From Streptomyces bambusae (GTDB taxonomy: Bacteria > Actinomycetota > Actinomycetes > Streptomycetales > Streptomycetaceae), in assembly GCF_019400985.1 (NCBI RefSeq), contig NZ_WTFF01000015.1, positions 1 to 49,752 of the forward strand: 49,752 bases of DNA, written 5' to 3'. Positions 31,114 to 39,153 of this stretch are shown here, piece after piece (the stretch's first letter is position 1; each line of letters opens with the position of its first letter). The notes below the pieces were generated by a model. The model was not told the DNA's origin and made no database searches. It saw only the letters and a program-made list of their open reading frames with translations. The position numbers and the translations under genes were made by a program.

Positions 31114-32049
31114 GTGGATCACGCCTTGACCACCACCGACGACGCCAACGACGCCCCCTCGGAGCCGGCGTGGCGCCCCTGCGCGGTCTGCGGTACGGCG
31201 ATGGAGTCCTGGCGCCCGCGGAGTCAGAAGTACTGCTCTGATCCATGCCGCGCAGCCGCCGCCAAGAAGCAGCGGACCGATCGTCCGAAGGACGCGCCGA
31301 GGACATGCCGTCCCAAGCCGACGATGACGCCGGGGACCCCGCCCGTGCCCGACCCTGCCCGGACCCGCGAGGTGCCTGGCGATCCGTACTGGGGCCCCAT
31401 CCTCGCTGCCGCCGATCGTGCCACCGGCGGTGAGCCCTGCCGGGTCTGCGCCGAACCCATTGCCGCAAGGACGCCGTGGTCGTACCGGGACCGCCACGTG
31501 TGTTCCCACCGATGCAACGAGACACTCAAGCGCCGCACAGCGGCCAGGATCCGACGCGGCGAGATCGATCTCCACTCCATCCCTGGCGTGGGGACCCGTG
31601 GCGCCGCAGATGAGGAACAGCGCGCTCACTTCGGTCAGGAGCGCCAGCCGCATGTCTTCCGGACCCGAAGCGCCGAAGCTGACTCCCCCTACGAGTTCTA
31701 CGGTCTGGGCCCGCTGCCGGGAGATGTCATCGAGCGGCATGGCTCGGTCACGACGTACGCCACCGCTGCCTCCCTGGGCGCAGACTGGCTCGTGGACCTG
31801 GTGCGGTCCAATTCCCAAGAGGACGCGGAGCCGGTCCTCGCGATCCACGAGCAGACCGGCGCACTCCTCGCCTACACGGGCCGCACCCTGTGGTGGACCA
31901 GCGTGCCGGGCCAGGAGCACTCGCTCGTCCAGCAGCAGTCGTTCCGGGATGACGACGGGAGGCAGTGGACGTGGCAGAACGAGATCATCCGCGACGTGGA
32001 CGAGAACGGTAAGACCTACGACTGGGAAGCCTGGGTCTGCGTAGCCTAG
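31114..32049 (+). CDS. Double zinc-ribbon protein of unknown function
   Basis: A 311-residue protein with two C-x2-C...C-x3-C ribbons: Cys23/26/41/45 (PCAVCG...YCSDPCR) and Cys109/112/130/134 (PCRVCA...HVCSHRCN). Such ribbons usually precede HNH nucleases or bind nucleic acid. The C-terminal ~120 residues (YEFYGLGPLPGDVIERHG... to WEAWVCVA) are an alpha/beta region I do not recognise. GTG 31114 has GAGGAAAG upstream. The stop TAG is followed in the same frame by an open stretch leading into the HNH domain. Confidence 0.75.
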   Translation: MDHALTTTDDANDAPSEPAWRPCAVCGTAMESWRPRSQKYCSDPCRAAAAKKQRTDRPKDAPRTCRPKPTMTPGTPPVPDPARTREVPGDPYWGPILAAADRATGGEPCRVCAEPIAARTPWSYRDRHVCSHRCNETLKRRTAARIRRGEIDLHSIPGVGTRGAADEEQRAHFGQERQPHVFRTRSAEADSPYEFYGLGPLPGDVIERHGSVTTYATAASLGADWLVDLVRSNSQEDAEPVLAIHEQTGALLAYTGRTLWWTSVPGQEHSLVQQQSFRDDDGRQWTWQNEIIRDVDENGKTYDWEAWVCVA

Positions 32050-32139
32050 CCCACTCCGACCCTTTGGACGCCTGCCTACTCCGCCCGCTCCGAGAAGCAG
32101 CGGCGCTCCACCCGTGCCCGTAACAGCTACCAAGCCCGC

Positions 32140-32412
32140 ATGCGCGGTTACGGCGTCCTCGACGCCACCGCCGCACAGGTGGATCCACTCGACATATACG
32201 AGCGCGACCAGTGGGCCTGCCAGCTGTGCCACAAGGCGATCGACCCGGCCGCCGAATGGCCCGATCCGTGGTCGGCGACCCTCGACCACATCAAGCCGGT
32301 CTCGCAGGCTGGCGAACACACGGCAGAGAACCTCCAGGCCTCCCACTGGGTCTGCAACATCCGCAAGGGAGACGCCTGGGGGCCAGGGGACCGCGAGATC
32401 AGCGAGGGATGA
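32140..32412 (+). CDS. HNH endonuclease domain, probably 5'-truncated
   Basis: A 90-residue HNH nuclease core: CQLCHKAI zinc ribbon, LDHIKPVS (metal His), ENL (Asn) and HWVCNIRKGD. Actinobacterial HNH proteins usually have ~60-100 more residues with an upstream zinc ribbon. Here the frame is open back to the TAG of the preceding gene (32047) and the translated sequence (AYSARSEKQRRSTRARNSYQ) looks like the usual basic pre-HNH region, but it has no start codon and ATG 32140 has no ribosome site. So it is a truncated remnant, or is reached only by reading through the TAG. Confidence 0.6.
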   Translation: MRGYGVLDATAAQVDPLDIYERDQWACQLCHKAIDPAAEWPDPWSATLDHIKPVSQAGEHTAENLQASHWVCNIRKGDAWGPGDREISEG

Positions 32413-32671
32413 TCAAGTCAGTCAACTGCCCTGGAGTCGGGACCTTCCCCCGGTTGATCACGATCGCGGCACCGATCACAACCACCGGGAGGAGAGCAAC
32501 GAGAGCTGCCTCGGGAAGACCCGCCAGCGAGGCTCCTGCCAGGGCGAGAACGACTGCCGATCCCACCGACGCAAGCCGCAGTCGTTCATGAGGTACGCGG
32601 ACATCGCCACGGCGCGACCGGGGGGCCAGCCATATGACGCTCTCCGCTGCTTTGAGTGAGATTCGGGGCAC
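32399..32671 (-). CDS. Small membrane protein, start uncertain
   Basis: A ~90-residue protein with two hydrophobic helices (LASVGSAVVLALAGASLAG and ALVALLPVVVIGAAIVI) and a charged N-terminus (APRSRRGDVRVPHERLR). GTG 32671 (VPRISLKAAESV) is the most natural start but its ribosome site is weak; a TTG start at 32845 would add a third hydrophobic segment. It overlaps the HNH fragment's 3' end by 14 bases, convergently. Function unknown. Confidence 0.45.
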   Translation of the reverse strand: MPRISLKAAESVIWLAPRSRRGDVRVPHERLRLASVGSAVVLALAGASLAGLPEAALVALLPVVVIGAAIVINRGKVPTPGQLTDLIIPR

Positions 32672-33040
32672 GCCATCACCCGGCGGTCCGGTTTGCCAGT
32701 GCCTCTGCGCGTGTGCGCATTGCACGGCGGCGACAACCAAGACCACGACCGGCCAGCACCTCAGATAGTCGACGCCTCGCGTCTTCCTCTCAGCCCGTTC
32801 GCGTTGCCGGCGCCGAAACGGCAGCCAGGAGCGGGAACCGGTCAAGATGACACAACGGGGAATAGCTCCGTTCTGCGGATGCGTGCGCTTTCACCTGGGG
32901 TGATGTCGATCCGCCAGATGAAGGTTCTCGCCACGTTGTCGACCGTCCTGGTGGCGCGTCTGCAACTTTCGCTGACTGATCCAATCGTTCGTGGGCAGGA
33001 TGGGCCCCCGAAGAGCAGGGGGTCTCGGGGGAGGTGGCCT
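32672..33040. other. Region upstream of the large membrane protein gene
   Basis: Open in the frame of the downstream gene but with poor coding character and no ribosome site until 33027. Likely holds the promoter of the 33041-36899 genes; I see no clear -35/-10 pair. Confidence 0.4.
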
Positions 33041-35017
33041 ATGTCCCTGTTGCCTTGGCGTGCCTTTGTGCAGAGCGCTTCACCCCGCAATATCGCCGCC
33101 GAGCCAGGTCACGCCGAAGCGGTTCCGGGTGTTCCGCTCCTGAAAAGTCCTGACAAGACCCCTCAGGTCAATGGCCACCAAGCCCTGCGCACGACGTACG
33201 CGAGGCGCGACGAGCCGCCTCCCACGAACGCGGCCACACGCATGCTCGCGGGAACCATGCACGGGCGCGTGAGCCGTATCGGCCAGGCACGCGACCTCAT
33301 GGGCCAATGGCAGGACCGAGTACGAGGCCGCAAGGAACGGGACATCCGGCACCTCGGACCGCTCGCCGGCGAAGAACTCGTTCGGTGGACGCTGGACAAC
33401 GTGCTCAACGCACGCAGACGCCCCGCCCCCTCATTCGGCTTCAGTCTTCCACTCGTCCTGACGCACAGCGTCGCCGCCCGTCGGCAGCTGCGATTCCGCG
33501 GTGCTGTGATCGTAGGAATGGTGGGTCTGGTGACCGTGCGCCACCCGTTGGGCGCGATGGCACTGGTGGTGCTGGCACTGCTCCGCCACTACCTCCTCAC
33601 GGCGGGTCTCCTCCGTGCCCTGGTGCGCTGGGGCTTCAGCTCCATCGTTCCCCTGCTGCTCGTGATCGCCGGAGGATATATGGCCTGGTCACGACTGCGT
33701 CCCCACACTCCGGTCCTGGCGTTCGCGGTGCAGGATTCCGTCGCCGGCGCCGTGTGGATGACGCTCCTGCTCACGATCGCCTACACGGTGGACCGGTGGA
33801 CCTGCCTCGCCTACCTGGCCTCCTTGGGCCCCTGGCACCGAACCCCGGCAGCCCGGCCGCGTCTGGCCCCACGAGCCTCGGCCCGGATCGCTGAATGCGA
33901 GGTGAGCCAGAGGTGGCAGAGCATCCCGTACCGGAAGGAAGACGGGATCAACCGCTTCGTCGGCGCCGGCCTCGATGCCTGGCGCGCCACCGGACCGCGC
34001 ATCCAGCTCACCGCAGCCCGTCGTGCCGAGGATGAAGAGGGCGACGCGCGCAGCAGCGCAAGATCCGTACCCCAGCCACGGCCACCCGCTGATGCCGACT
34101 CGTGGTGGGACGAGGAGCCGGTCGCTATCCGCAAGTTCGAGGCCGACGAGTTGCTCGACAAGGTCCGTGACGAGCTGGAGCGCCTCAGCGGGGTCCTTGT
34201 GGAGACCCACTCACTGCCTCACTGCGACATCTTCGAAACTCTCGCAGTTCCGCAGTCCAGGTGGAAGAAACTTCCGCGCAGGCCCGGCCGCAAGGCCGCC
34301 ACCCAGGCGAATTTGCTCGATGACACCTGGCCGGAAGCTCAGGAAATGATCGAAGAAGGCGGGAGGGCTCCCTCAGGCCACCACTCGCGTCGCTATCTGG
34401 CAGCGCAGGTCGTCGACTGGAAGGGAGACATCGTCGTCACAGTCTTCGCCCACGCCGCACTGGAGGGCAAGACGCTCCACTTCGTAACCCGGCCACACGT
34501 TTTGGCTCCCGTCAAGGACGAGGCCCGCGCCGAGTCCGCCACGGGACGGGAGCTGGTCGAGAAGATCCTGCTCACCCCTGTACACGCGCTCGGCGACACC
34601 GCAGCCCTGGCGCGCCGGTCCCACGCCGCCCTTATCCGTGGCTTGGATATGGTCGTAGGCGGCTTGCTCGGGCGCTCGGCGCAGCAACAGGTAGCAGCAG
34701 TTCTCGACAAGACGGAGCAGAAGGACATCGGCGAGCCGGTCAGCCTCCGTGAGTACTGCGCCCTCGACGAGCCGGAGGACATGCACCAGGTCGAAGACGC
34801 GGCCCGGCACATCTCGATCCTCCAGTCGCGCATGTTCAGTACTGTCAGTGCCTTCCTCGACGACCACGGCGTCTACACCGGCGACTTCAGACGCCAAGCG
34901 CAGGAAGTCGTCGCCAAGATCTTCATCAATGGCGACCACAATCAGGTCAACACCGGAACCATGCACGGCGGTCAGACGCAGACCACCCAGAACGACAGCG
35001 CACCGACGAAGGGTTGA
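33041..35017 (+). CDS. Large membrane protein with C-terminal GDHNQVNTG motif
   Basis: A 658-residue protein I do not recognise. The N-terminal ~150 residues are soluble; four hydrophobic helices lie at about 152-168, 170-190, 200-217 and 233-262. A long cytoplasmic part (265-630) follows, mostly alpha/beta with an RHLG-type charged region and helical stretches. The last residues carry KIFINGDHNQVNTG then TMHGG (627-644) and a Gln/Thr-rich tail. GGGGGAGG lies 6 bases before ATG 33041, deciding the start. The next gene starts 2 bases after the stop and carries the same NQVNTG sequence. I infer a two-component membrane system, possibly using a shared amyloid-type motif. Confidence 0.75.
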   Translation: MSLLPWRAFVQSASPRNIAAEPGHAEAVPGVPLLKSPDKTPQVNGHQALRTTYARRDEPPPTNAATRMLAGTMHGRVSRIGQARDLMGQWQDRVRGRKERDIRHLGPLAGEELVRWTLDNVLNARRRPAPSFGFSLPLVLTHSVAARRQLRFRGAVIVGMVGLVTVRHPLGAMALVVLALLRHYLLTAGLLRALVRWGFSSIVPLLLVIAGGYMAWSRLRPHTPVLAFAVQDSVAGAVWMTLLLTIAYTVDRWTCLAYLASLGPWHRTPAARPRLAPRASARIAECEVSQRWQSIPYRKEDGINRFVGAGLDAWRATGPRIQLTAARRAEDEEGDARSSARSVPQPRPPADADSWWDEEPVAIRKFEADELLDKVRDELERLSGVLVETHSLPHCDIFETLAVPQSRWKKLPRRPGRKAATQANLLDDTWPEAQEMIEEGGRAPSGHHSRRYLAAQVVDWKGDIVVTVFAHAALEGKTLHFVTRPHVLAPVKDEARAESATGRELVEKILLTPVHALGDTAALARRSHAALIRGLDMVVGGLLGRSAQQQVAAVLDKTEQKDIGEPVSLREYCALDEPEDMHQVEDAARHISILQSRMFSTVSAFLDDHGVYTGDFRRQAQEVVAKIFINGDHNQVNTGTMHGGQTQTTQNDSAPTKG

Positions 35018-35019
35018 TC

Positions 35020-35400
35020 ATGAGCATCTGGCGAGCGCGTGAGACGAGCGGTGGCATTCACATCGCAGGAAGCGGCAACCAGGTCAACACCGGTCGGATC
35101 GGCGGGAACCAGCAGCAATCGTACGTCGGCGCCGGTCAGGACACCACCAGCCTGCAGGCTGCCCTGGCCAGGCTCGCGGAACTCGAAGCGGCCCTGGAGG
35201 AGCACGCCGCAGAGCTGAGCAACACCGATCTGGCACGCCGCACGGCCGGGCGTATCGGCGAGGAGCTGAACAGTGCCCAACCCGACCAGCGCCGCATCAG
35301 GGACAACCTCGAAGACCTCGGACTCGCCATCGGGTCAGCGGCGGCCGTCGTCACCGTACTGCAGGGCCTCAACGCCGCGGTCGCCGCACTGCTCGGATGA
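35020..35400 (+). CDS. Small partner protein with N-terminal GNQVNTG motif and hydrophobic C-terminus
   Basis: A 126-residue protein: an N-terminal strand and motif (GIHIAGSGNQVNTG, then RIGGNQQQS, 12-34), a predicted coiled coil (LQAALARLAELEAALEEHAAEL, split about residue 45-66), a helical linker, and a C-terminal hydrophobic helix (GLAIGSAAAVVTVLQGL, 101-117). GAAGG precedes ATG 35020, two bases after the upstream stop. The motif repeats that at the C-terminus of the upstream membrane protein. Shape fits a small membrane-targeting effector or signalling partner; function is inference. It may belong to an actinobacterial DUF5955-like family, which I could not check. Confidence 0.7.
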   Translation: MSIWRARETSGGIHIAGSGNQVNTGRIGGNQQQSYVGAGQDTTSLQAALARLAELEAALEEHAAELSNTDLARRTAGRIGEELNSAQPDQRRIRDNLEDLGLAIGSAAAVVTVLQGLNAAVAALLG

Positions 35401-35753
35401 CACCCGAAGTGGCCGTCCCGATGCGAGCCGACTGATGGTGGGCCCACGTCCAGACGGTCCCAATAGTGCTTCTCCTCGGCCAAGATGAAGAGGCCGACCA
35501 TACGATCTCTCCAGGATGCGTGCGAAACACAGTCGATCGGGGGGCGATGAATCCGCAGCTGTTGGAGACAGTCGAGGCGCGAAGTCCGCTACGGGCAGGG
35601 TGGCCTGGTTGGACTCCCTGCTGGGAGCCATCGGGGAGCCGACCAGCTCCCCGAGCTGCCCGGAGGAGCCCTGTTGGTCTTTCGCTGGCGAACGCAACCG
35701 GAGGACCACATCCTGGCGTGTCCCCAGGTAACCCTGGAGAGAGGACTACGGCC
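35401..35753. other. Gap between the motif pair and the second membrane protein
   Basis: About 350 bases. A 71-codon frame (35516-35731) and a minus-strand frame through the same sequence exist but neither has convincing codon use or a ribosome site. Likely a regulatory region. Confidence 0.45.
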
Positions 35754-36899
35754 TTGACCGCGCCGACCGCCCCTGCGGCCTCGCCTACCCTTCCGTTATC
35801 GCCGACAGTCACATCCCAGCCCGGCTACCGTGACCGCGTCCGGACTCGCTACGCCGCAGCCGCCGAGGAACGCATCGAGAAAGCACAGGCCGCTGCTGTT
35901 GAGCTGGGGTGCACCGGCCCCGTGCCGTGGGGCGACATCCGGGCCGTCTACACCCGGCCACCCCGCTCGCCCTGGAAGTCGTACACGACCGTAGTCGGCG
36001 GCATCGTGACCAACGCGTTCGGGGTTGCGATGGTTCTCGGGTTCGGGGTCGTGATGCTGCTGGGCGCCGGGCTGGCCATCGACAAGGAGAATCGGGCCGA
36101 GGCTGCAACCAAGACTGCTCCTCCTGCGCAGAGAGCAGCTGCGGTCGCAGCGGCGCACAGTGGACTCACGCACCAGGAGAAGAAGGACCTGGCATTTTTC
36201 GGCATCGCCGTTGTGGGCGGTGCCTTTCTGACGTCGAGCTGGCGTGGCATCAACGATCGCCGGAACAAGATGGGGAAGGGATACGCCAAAGAAGGCGAAG
36301 AGGTCGTGACCGAAGCCCTTGAGGTGCTGCCGGCACTCGCCGCTGTGGTGGGAGCCCCAGTCGGGAGACCGCGTGCAGAAGCGCTCGCCCTCGTCCACGA
36401 GAAGGCCTCGGCGCTGATGACCGCCGTGACGGACAGCTCGAAGTGGGCAGCCGGAATCCCCAGGTATGCGGGCGACCGGGGCCGTCTCAAGGAGCACGGT
36501 CAGAAGGTCCGGACAGCGTTCGCCGACAAGCTCGGCGGTCTGGTCGAAGATCGGGAAGCCACCGCGCGTGCCCTCGGCGCCATGGCGTTGAGTGTGGCCA
36601 CGCGGCAGGCCCAGTCCGCGTACGGGGCGCTGCTGAACGCGGATGCACTGCCGGCGGAGCCGGGACCGGAGGTGCCGGACCTCCGCGGAGTGCGGAAGGT
36701 CTTCGTCGGCGCGGGCATCGCCGCACTTGGTGTGTTCATGGCCGGGACTATGGGCGGAGCGGACCTGATGGCCGCCATCCCGCTCGCGCTGGCGGTCTTC
36801 GGCCTCGGCTCGTTCCTCGGCGCCCTGTTCACCGGGAAGCTCCACGCGATCGGCCAGGCGTATGCCGCCTTCAAACAGAACGGCAGCGGAGCTCCGTAG
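35754..36899 (+). CDS. Membrane protein of unknown function
   Basis: A 381-residue protein with about four hydrophobic helices: 79-110 (TTVVGGIVTNAFGVAMVLGF...), 146-162 (LAFFGIAVVGGAFL), and two near 324-366 (KVFVGAGIAALGVFMAG; AAIPLALAVFGLGSFLG). A soluble helical domain lies between. TTG 35754 is chosen because GAGAGGA lies 8 bases upstream; the longer frame from 35466 has low-quality N-terminal sequence. Not recognised. It is the last gene of element B, followed by a hairpin. Confidence 0.65.
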   Translation: MTAPTAPAASPTLPLSPTVTSQPGYRDRVRTRYAAAAEERIEKAQAAAVELGCTGPVPWGDIRAVYTRPPRSPWKSYTTVVGGIVTNAFGVAMVLGFGVVMLLGAGLAIDKENRAEAATKTAPPAQRAAAVAAAHSGLTHQEKKDLAFFGIAVVGGAFLTSSWRGINDRRNKMGKGYAKEGEEVVTEALEVLPALAAVVGAPVGRPRAEALALVHEKASALMTAVTDSSKWAAGIPRYAGDRGRLKEHGQKVRTAFADKLGGLVEDREATARALGAMALSVATRQAQSAYGALLNADALPAEPGPEVPDLRGVRKVFVGAGIAALGVFMAGTMGGADLMAAIPLALAVFGLGSFLGALFTGKLHAIGQAYAAFKQNGSGAP

Positions 36900-36950
36900 C
36901 CAGGCTCCCGCCTCCTCCAGCGGAGGGCTGGGTCGGCCGGCGTACCGGGG

Positions 36951-36972
36951 CTGGGAGAAGAAGTTCTCCCAG
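36951..36972 (+). terminator. Hairpin after the element B membrane protein gene
   Basis: CTGGGAGAA-GAAG-TTCTCCCAG, a 9-bp perfect stem, 51 bases after the stop. Confidence 0.65.
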
Positions 36973-37064
36973 AGACCCTGCGAGACCGCTCCAGACCCAT
37001 CTACTCCAACGCCCTGACCTGCGAAAATACCATTCACGCTGATGCGGATCTTGGTTTGACGTTC

Positions 37065-37107
37065 TTCGGGACGAAGAGGTCGTGGGTTCAAATCCCGCCA
37101 CCCCGAC
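37065..37107 (+). repeat. Attachment site copy 3 (attR, right end of island)
   Basis: Third identical copy of the 43-bp tRNA-Pro 3' end, without the rest of the tRNA; marks the right boundary of the tandem island. Confidence 0.95.
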
Positions 37108-37125
37108 AGAGAAACACCAGGCGAG

Positions 37126-37153
37126 AGCCGGTGCAGGGAAACCTGCACCGGCT
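37126..37153. terminator. Hairpin after att copy 3, probably the original tRNA terminator
   Basis: 12-bp stem AGCCGGTGCAGG with loop GAAA, 19 bases after the att core. As it lies outside the island it is likely the chromosomal terminator that followed the tRNA before insertion. Confidence 0.75.
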
Positions 37154-37272
37154 GCTCGACTACTCCGAGAAGGAGCAGCCTTTGGGTTCCGGCGAGGCAG
37201 GGCCGGGGCGGGTGTGGGTGGTTAGGGTGATGCGCGGTGCTGTGGAGGCCGTGTAGTTGTGGGAGGTGACGG

Positions 37273-39153
37273 GTGGGGGTTGGTGAGGTCCTGGCGATAC
37301 GGGTGCCGGTTGGGGAGGGGGCGGGTCGGTGGAGCAGTCGGGGCACGGCTCGTCGGGTGCTGTTCGTGGTGCACAACGTCACCTCCGCCGGGCGCCTTCT
37401 GGACGTGCTGCCCCTGTTCCATGACGACTTCCGGGTGCAACTGCTCGTCACCTCGACGGAGTCGTCGGTGTTCCAGGGCGGTATTCGTGAGCTGTTCGCG
37501 GAGTTGGGCCTGCCCGTGTTGCCGTGGGAACAGGCGCTCTCGACACCTGTGGACCTTGCCGTTTCTGCCAGTTTTGGCGGACAACTGCATCGGCTGCATG
37601 GCAAGTTGAGTGTTTTGTCGCATGGGGTCGGATATACTAAAAGGCTGGCAAAAGGGACAAGGGACAAGGGACAAGGGACAAGGGACAAGGGACAAGGGAG
37701 TCCGGAGGCTACGTTTGGGCTGTCGGGCGAGTGGTTGCTGGTGGGCGGGGAGCCGTTTGTGGACGGGCTCGTGCTGTCTCACCCGGAGCAGTTGGAGCGG
37801 CTGCGCCGCGTGTGCCCCGAGGCCGAGGGTGCGGCCGTGCTCGGCGGGGATCCCTGTTTCGACCGGATGCTGGCCGCCCGCGCGTACCGTGGACGGTTCC
37901 GGCGCGCACTGGGGGTGCGTCGGGGACAGCGGCTCGTCGTACTGAACTCCACCTGGAACCCTGAGGGGTTCTTCGGGAACGGGGGTGGGCAGGACGTCCT
38001 GCCGAGTCTGCTTCCGCGGCTCACCGCCGAGTTGCCGGCCGACGACTACCGGCTGGCAGCCGTTCTGCACCCGAACATCTGGTACGGACACGGTCCGGGT
38101 CAGGTCCGTGCCTGGCTGGACCAGGCCCGCCGTAGCGGGCTGACCTTGATCGACCCCGTCCACGCGTGGCGGCAGGCCCTGCTCGCGGCGGACCTCGTCC
38201 TCGGGGACTTCGGCGCCGTCTCCTACTACGCCGCGGCCCTGGGCATCCCCGTACTGCTGGCCGCCGCCGCGCACGACAGGCTCGACCCCGAGGCGCCGCT
38301 CGCAGCGTTCGTCCGGGAGGCGCCGCGGCTCGATCCGCAGGGGCCGTTGCGGGAGCAGGTGGAGAAGGCGCTGGCCGATCACCGCCCGCTCGCCGGTCCG
38401 GCCGAGTTCACCACCTCGGCTCCGGGTGCCTCGGCCGCCCTGCTGCGGCAGCACTTCTACGCCCTGATGGACCTCCCCGAGCCCGCGGCCCCGGCCCTGC
38501 TGGAACCGCTGCCGCTGCCGCCGTACGATCCCCCGCGGCGAACGGCCCCGCTGCACGTGCGTACGCGGGTCCGCGGGTCGGACGTCGACATCGAGCGCTC
38601 GACACGGCATGCGTACGACAGCGGCGGCGATACCCGCCTCACCCACGTCACCCACCTCGCCGTGCACGAGGACACCCGGGACCCCGGCAGCCTGGAACTG
38701 GCCGATGTGATCACGCGCGAGGGGCTGCCGGACGACCCTCGCCTGGGCGGTCCGGAGCTGTGGACCGCGGAGGTCCTGCGCCGGCATCCGCACTGTTCGG
38801 TCGCCGTATATGTGACCGGGTTGGGGACTTGTACCCTCCGGACCAGGCGTCGTGGTCTGTTCCGGCTGTCCCCGGGAGTTGGGGTGGGCGCCGACGCCGA
38901 CGCCGACGCCGATCCCGCGGCGTACGCATCGTCGCTGTATGCGTGGCTGGCGGCCGGCGGCAGCGTGCCTCCCGGCGGGACCACGCTGCGGATGCACACA
39001 GCCGGTGGTGTGCACCCGATGGCGGTGGAACCTGTCCCCATGGAACCCGCCGCGGTCGGACCCGTCGCGGGCGAAGCTGTCGCTACCGGGTGGCCTCGCA
39101 GCGCAGTCGCAGGGCGGCCAGGTACCGCAGGTGCGGGGCCGCTGCCGGGGTGA
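37273..39153 (+). CDS. GT-B-like (CDP-glycerol transferase-like) protein with in-frame heptamer repeats
   Basis: A 626-residue protein. Residues ~25-120 (VLFVVHNVTSAGRLLDVLPL... to LSVLSHGVGYTKR) and ~190-340 (GGDPCFDRML; LHPNIWYGHG near 266; GDFGAVSYYAAALGIP near 311-329) resemble the two halves of a GT-B transferase of the CDP-glycerol glycerophosphotransferase or UDP-GlcNAc 2-epimerase type. The C-terminal ~200 residues are unassigned. Between the halves, six GGGACAA heptamers (37654-37695) encode GTRDKGQGTRDKGQG. GTG 37273 has GGGAGG 6 bases upstream. The 3' end overlaps the convergent STAND gene by 71 bases. Substrate unknown; a cell-surface polymer is plausible. Confidence 0.65.
   Translation: MGVGEVLAIRVPVGEGAGRWSSRGTARRVLFVVHNVTSAGRLLDVLPLFHDDFRVQLLVTSTESSVFQGGIRELFAELGLPVLPWEQALSTPVDLAVSASFGGQLHRLHGKLSVLSHGVGYTKRLAKGTRDKGQGTRDKGQGSPEATFGLSGEWLLVGGEPFVDGLVLSHPEQLERLRRVCPEAEGAAVLGGDPCFDRMLAARAYRGRFRRALGVRRGQRLVVLNSTWNPEGFFGNGGGQDVLPSLLPRLTAELPADDYRLAAVLHPNIWYGHGPGQVRAWLDQARRSGLTLIDPVHAWRQALLAADLVLGDFGAVSYYAAALGIPVLLAAAAHDRLDPEAPLAAFVREAPRLDPQGPLREQVEKALADHRPLAGPAEFTTSAPGASAALLRQHFYALMDLPEPAAPALLEPLPLPPYDPPRRTAPLHVRTRVRGSDVDIERSTRHAYDSGGDTRLTHVTHLAVHEDTRDPGSLELADVITREGLPDDPRLGGPELWTAEVLRRHPHCSVAVYVTGLGTCTLRTRRRGLFRLSPGVGVGADADADADPAAYASSLYAWLAAGGSVPPGGTTLRMHTAGGVHPMAVEPVPMEPAAVGPVAGEAVATGWPRSAVAGRPGTAGAGPLPG
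37654..37695 (+). repeat. Six-copy GGGACAA heptanucleotide repeat inside a gene
   Basis: Six perfect 7-bp units plus a partial GGGA, in a locally AT-rich stretch. With six copies the frame is open; one unit more or less would shift it. Confidence 0.95.

Larger units (their letters stand above)
30900..37107. mobile_element. Element B: att-flanked cassette without its own integrase
   Basis: About 6.2 kb between att copies 2 and 3. No integrase, excisionase or replication gene is visible. Cargo: zinc-ribbon protein, HNH fragment, small membrane protein, large membrane protein plus small partner with a shared motif, another membrane protein. It could be a cis-mobilisable element relying on element A's integrase, or the remnant of an earlier insertion. 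Confidence 0.8.

Noticed and set aside
35516..35731. 71-codon frame in element B gap
   Set aside because: No ribosome site and weak third-position bias; an opposing frame is equally open.
37065..37107. Third tRNA-Pro gene
   Set aside because: Same as copy 2: an att scar lacking the 5' half.
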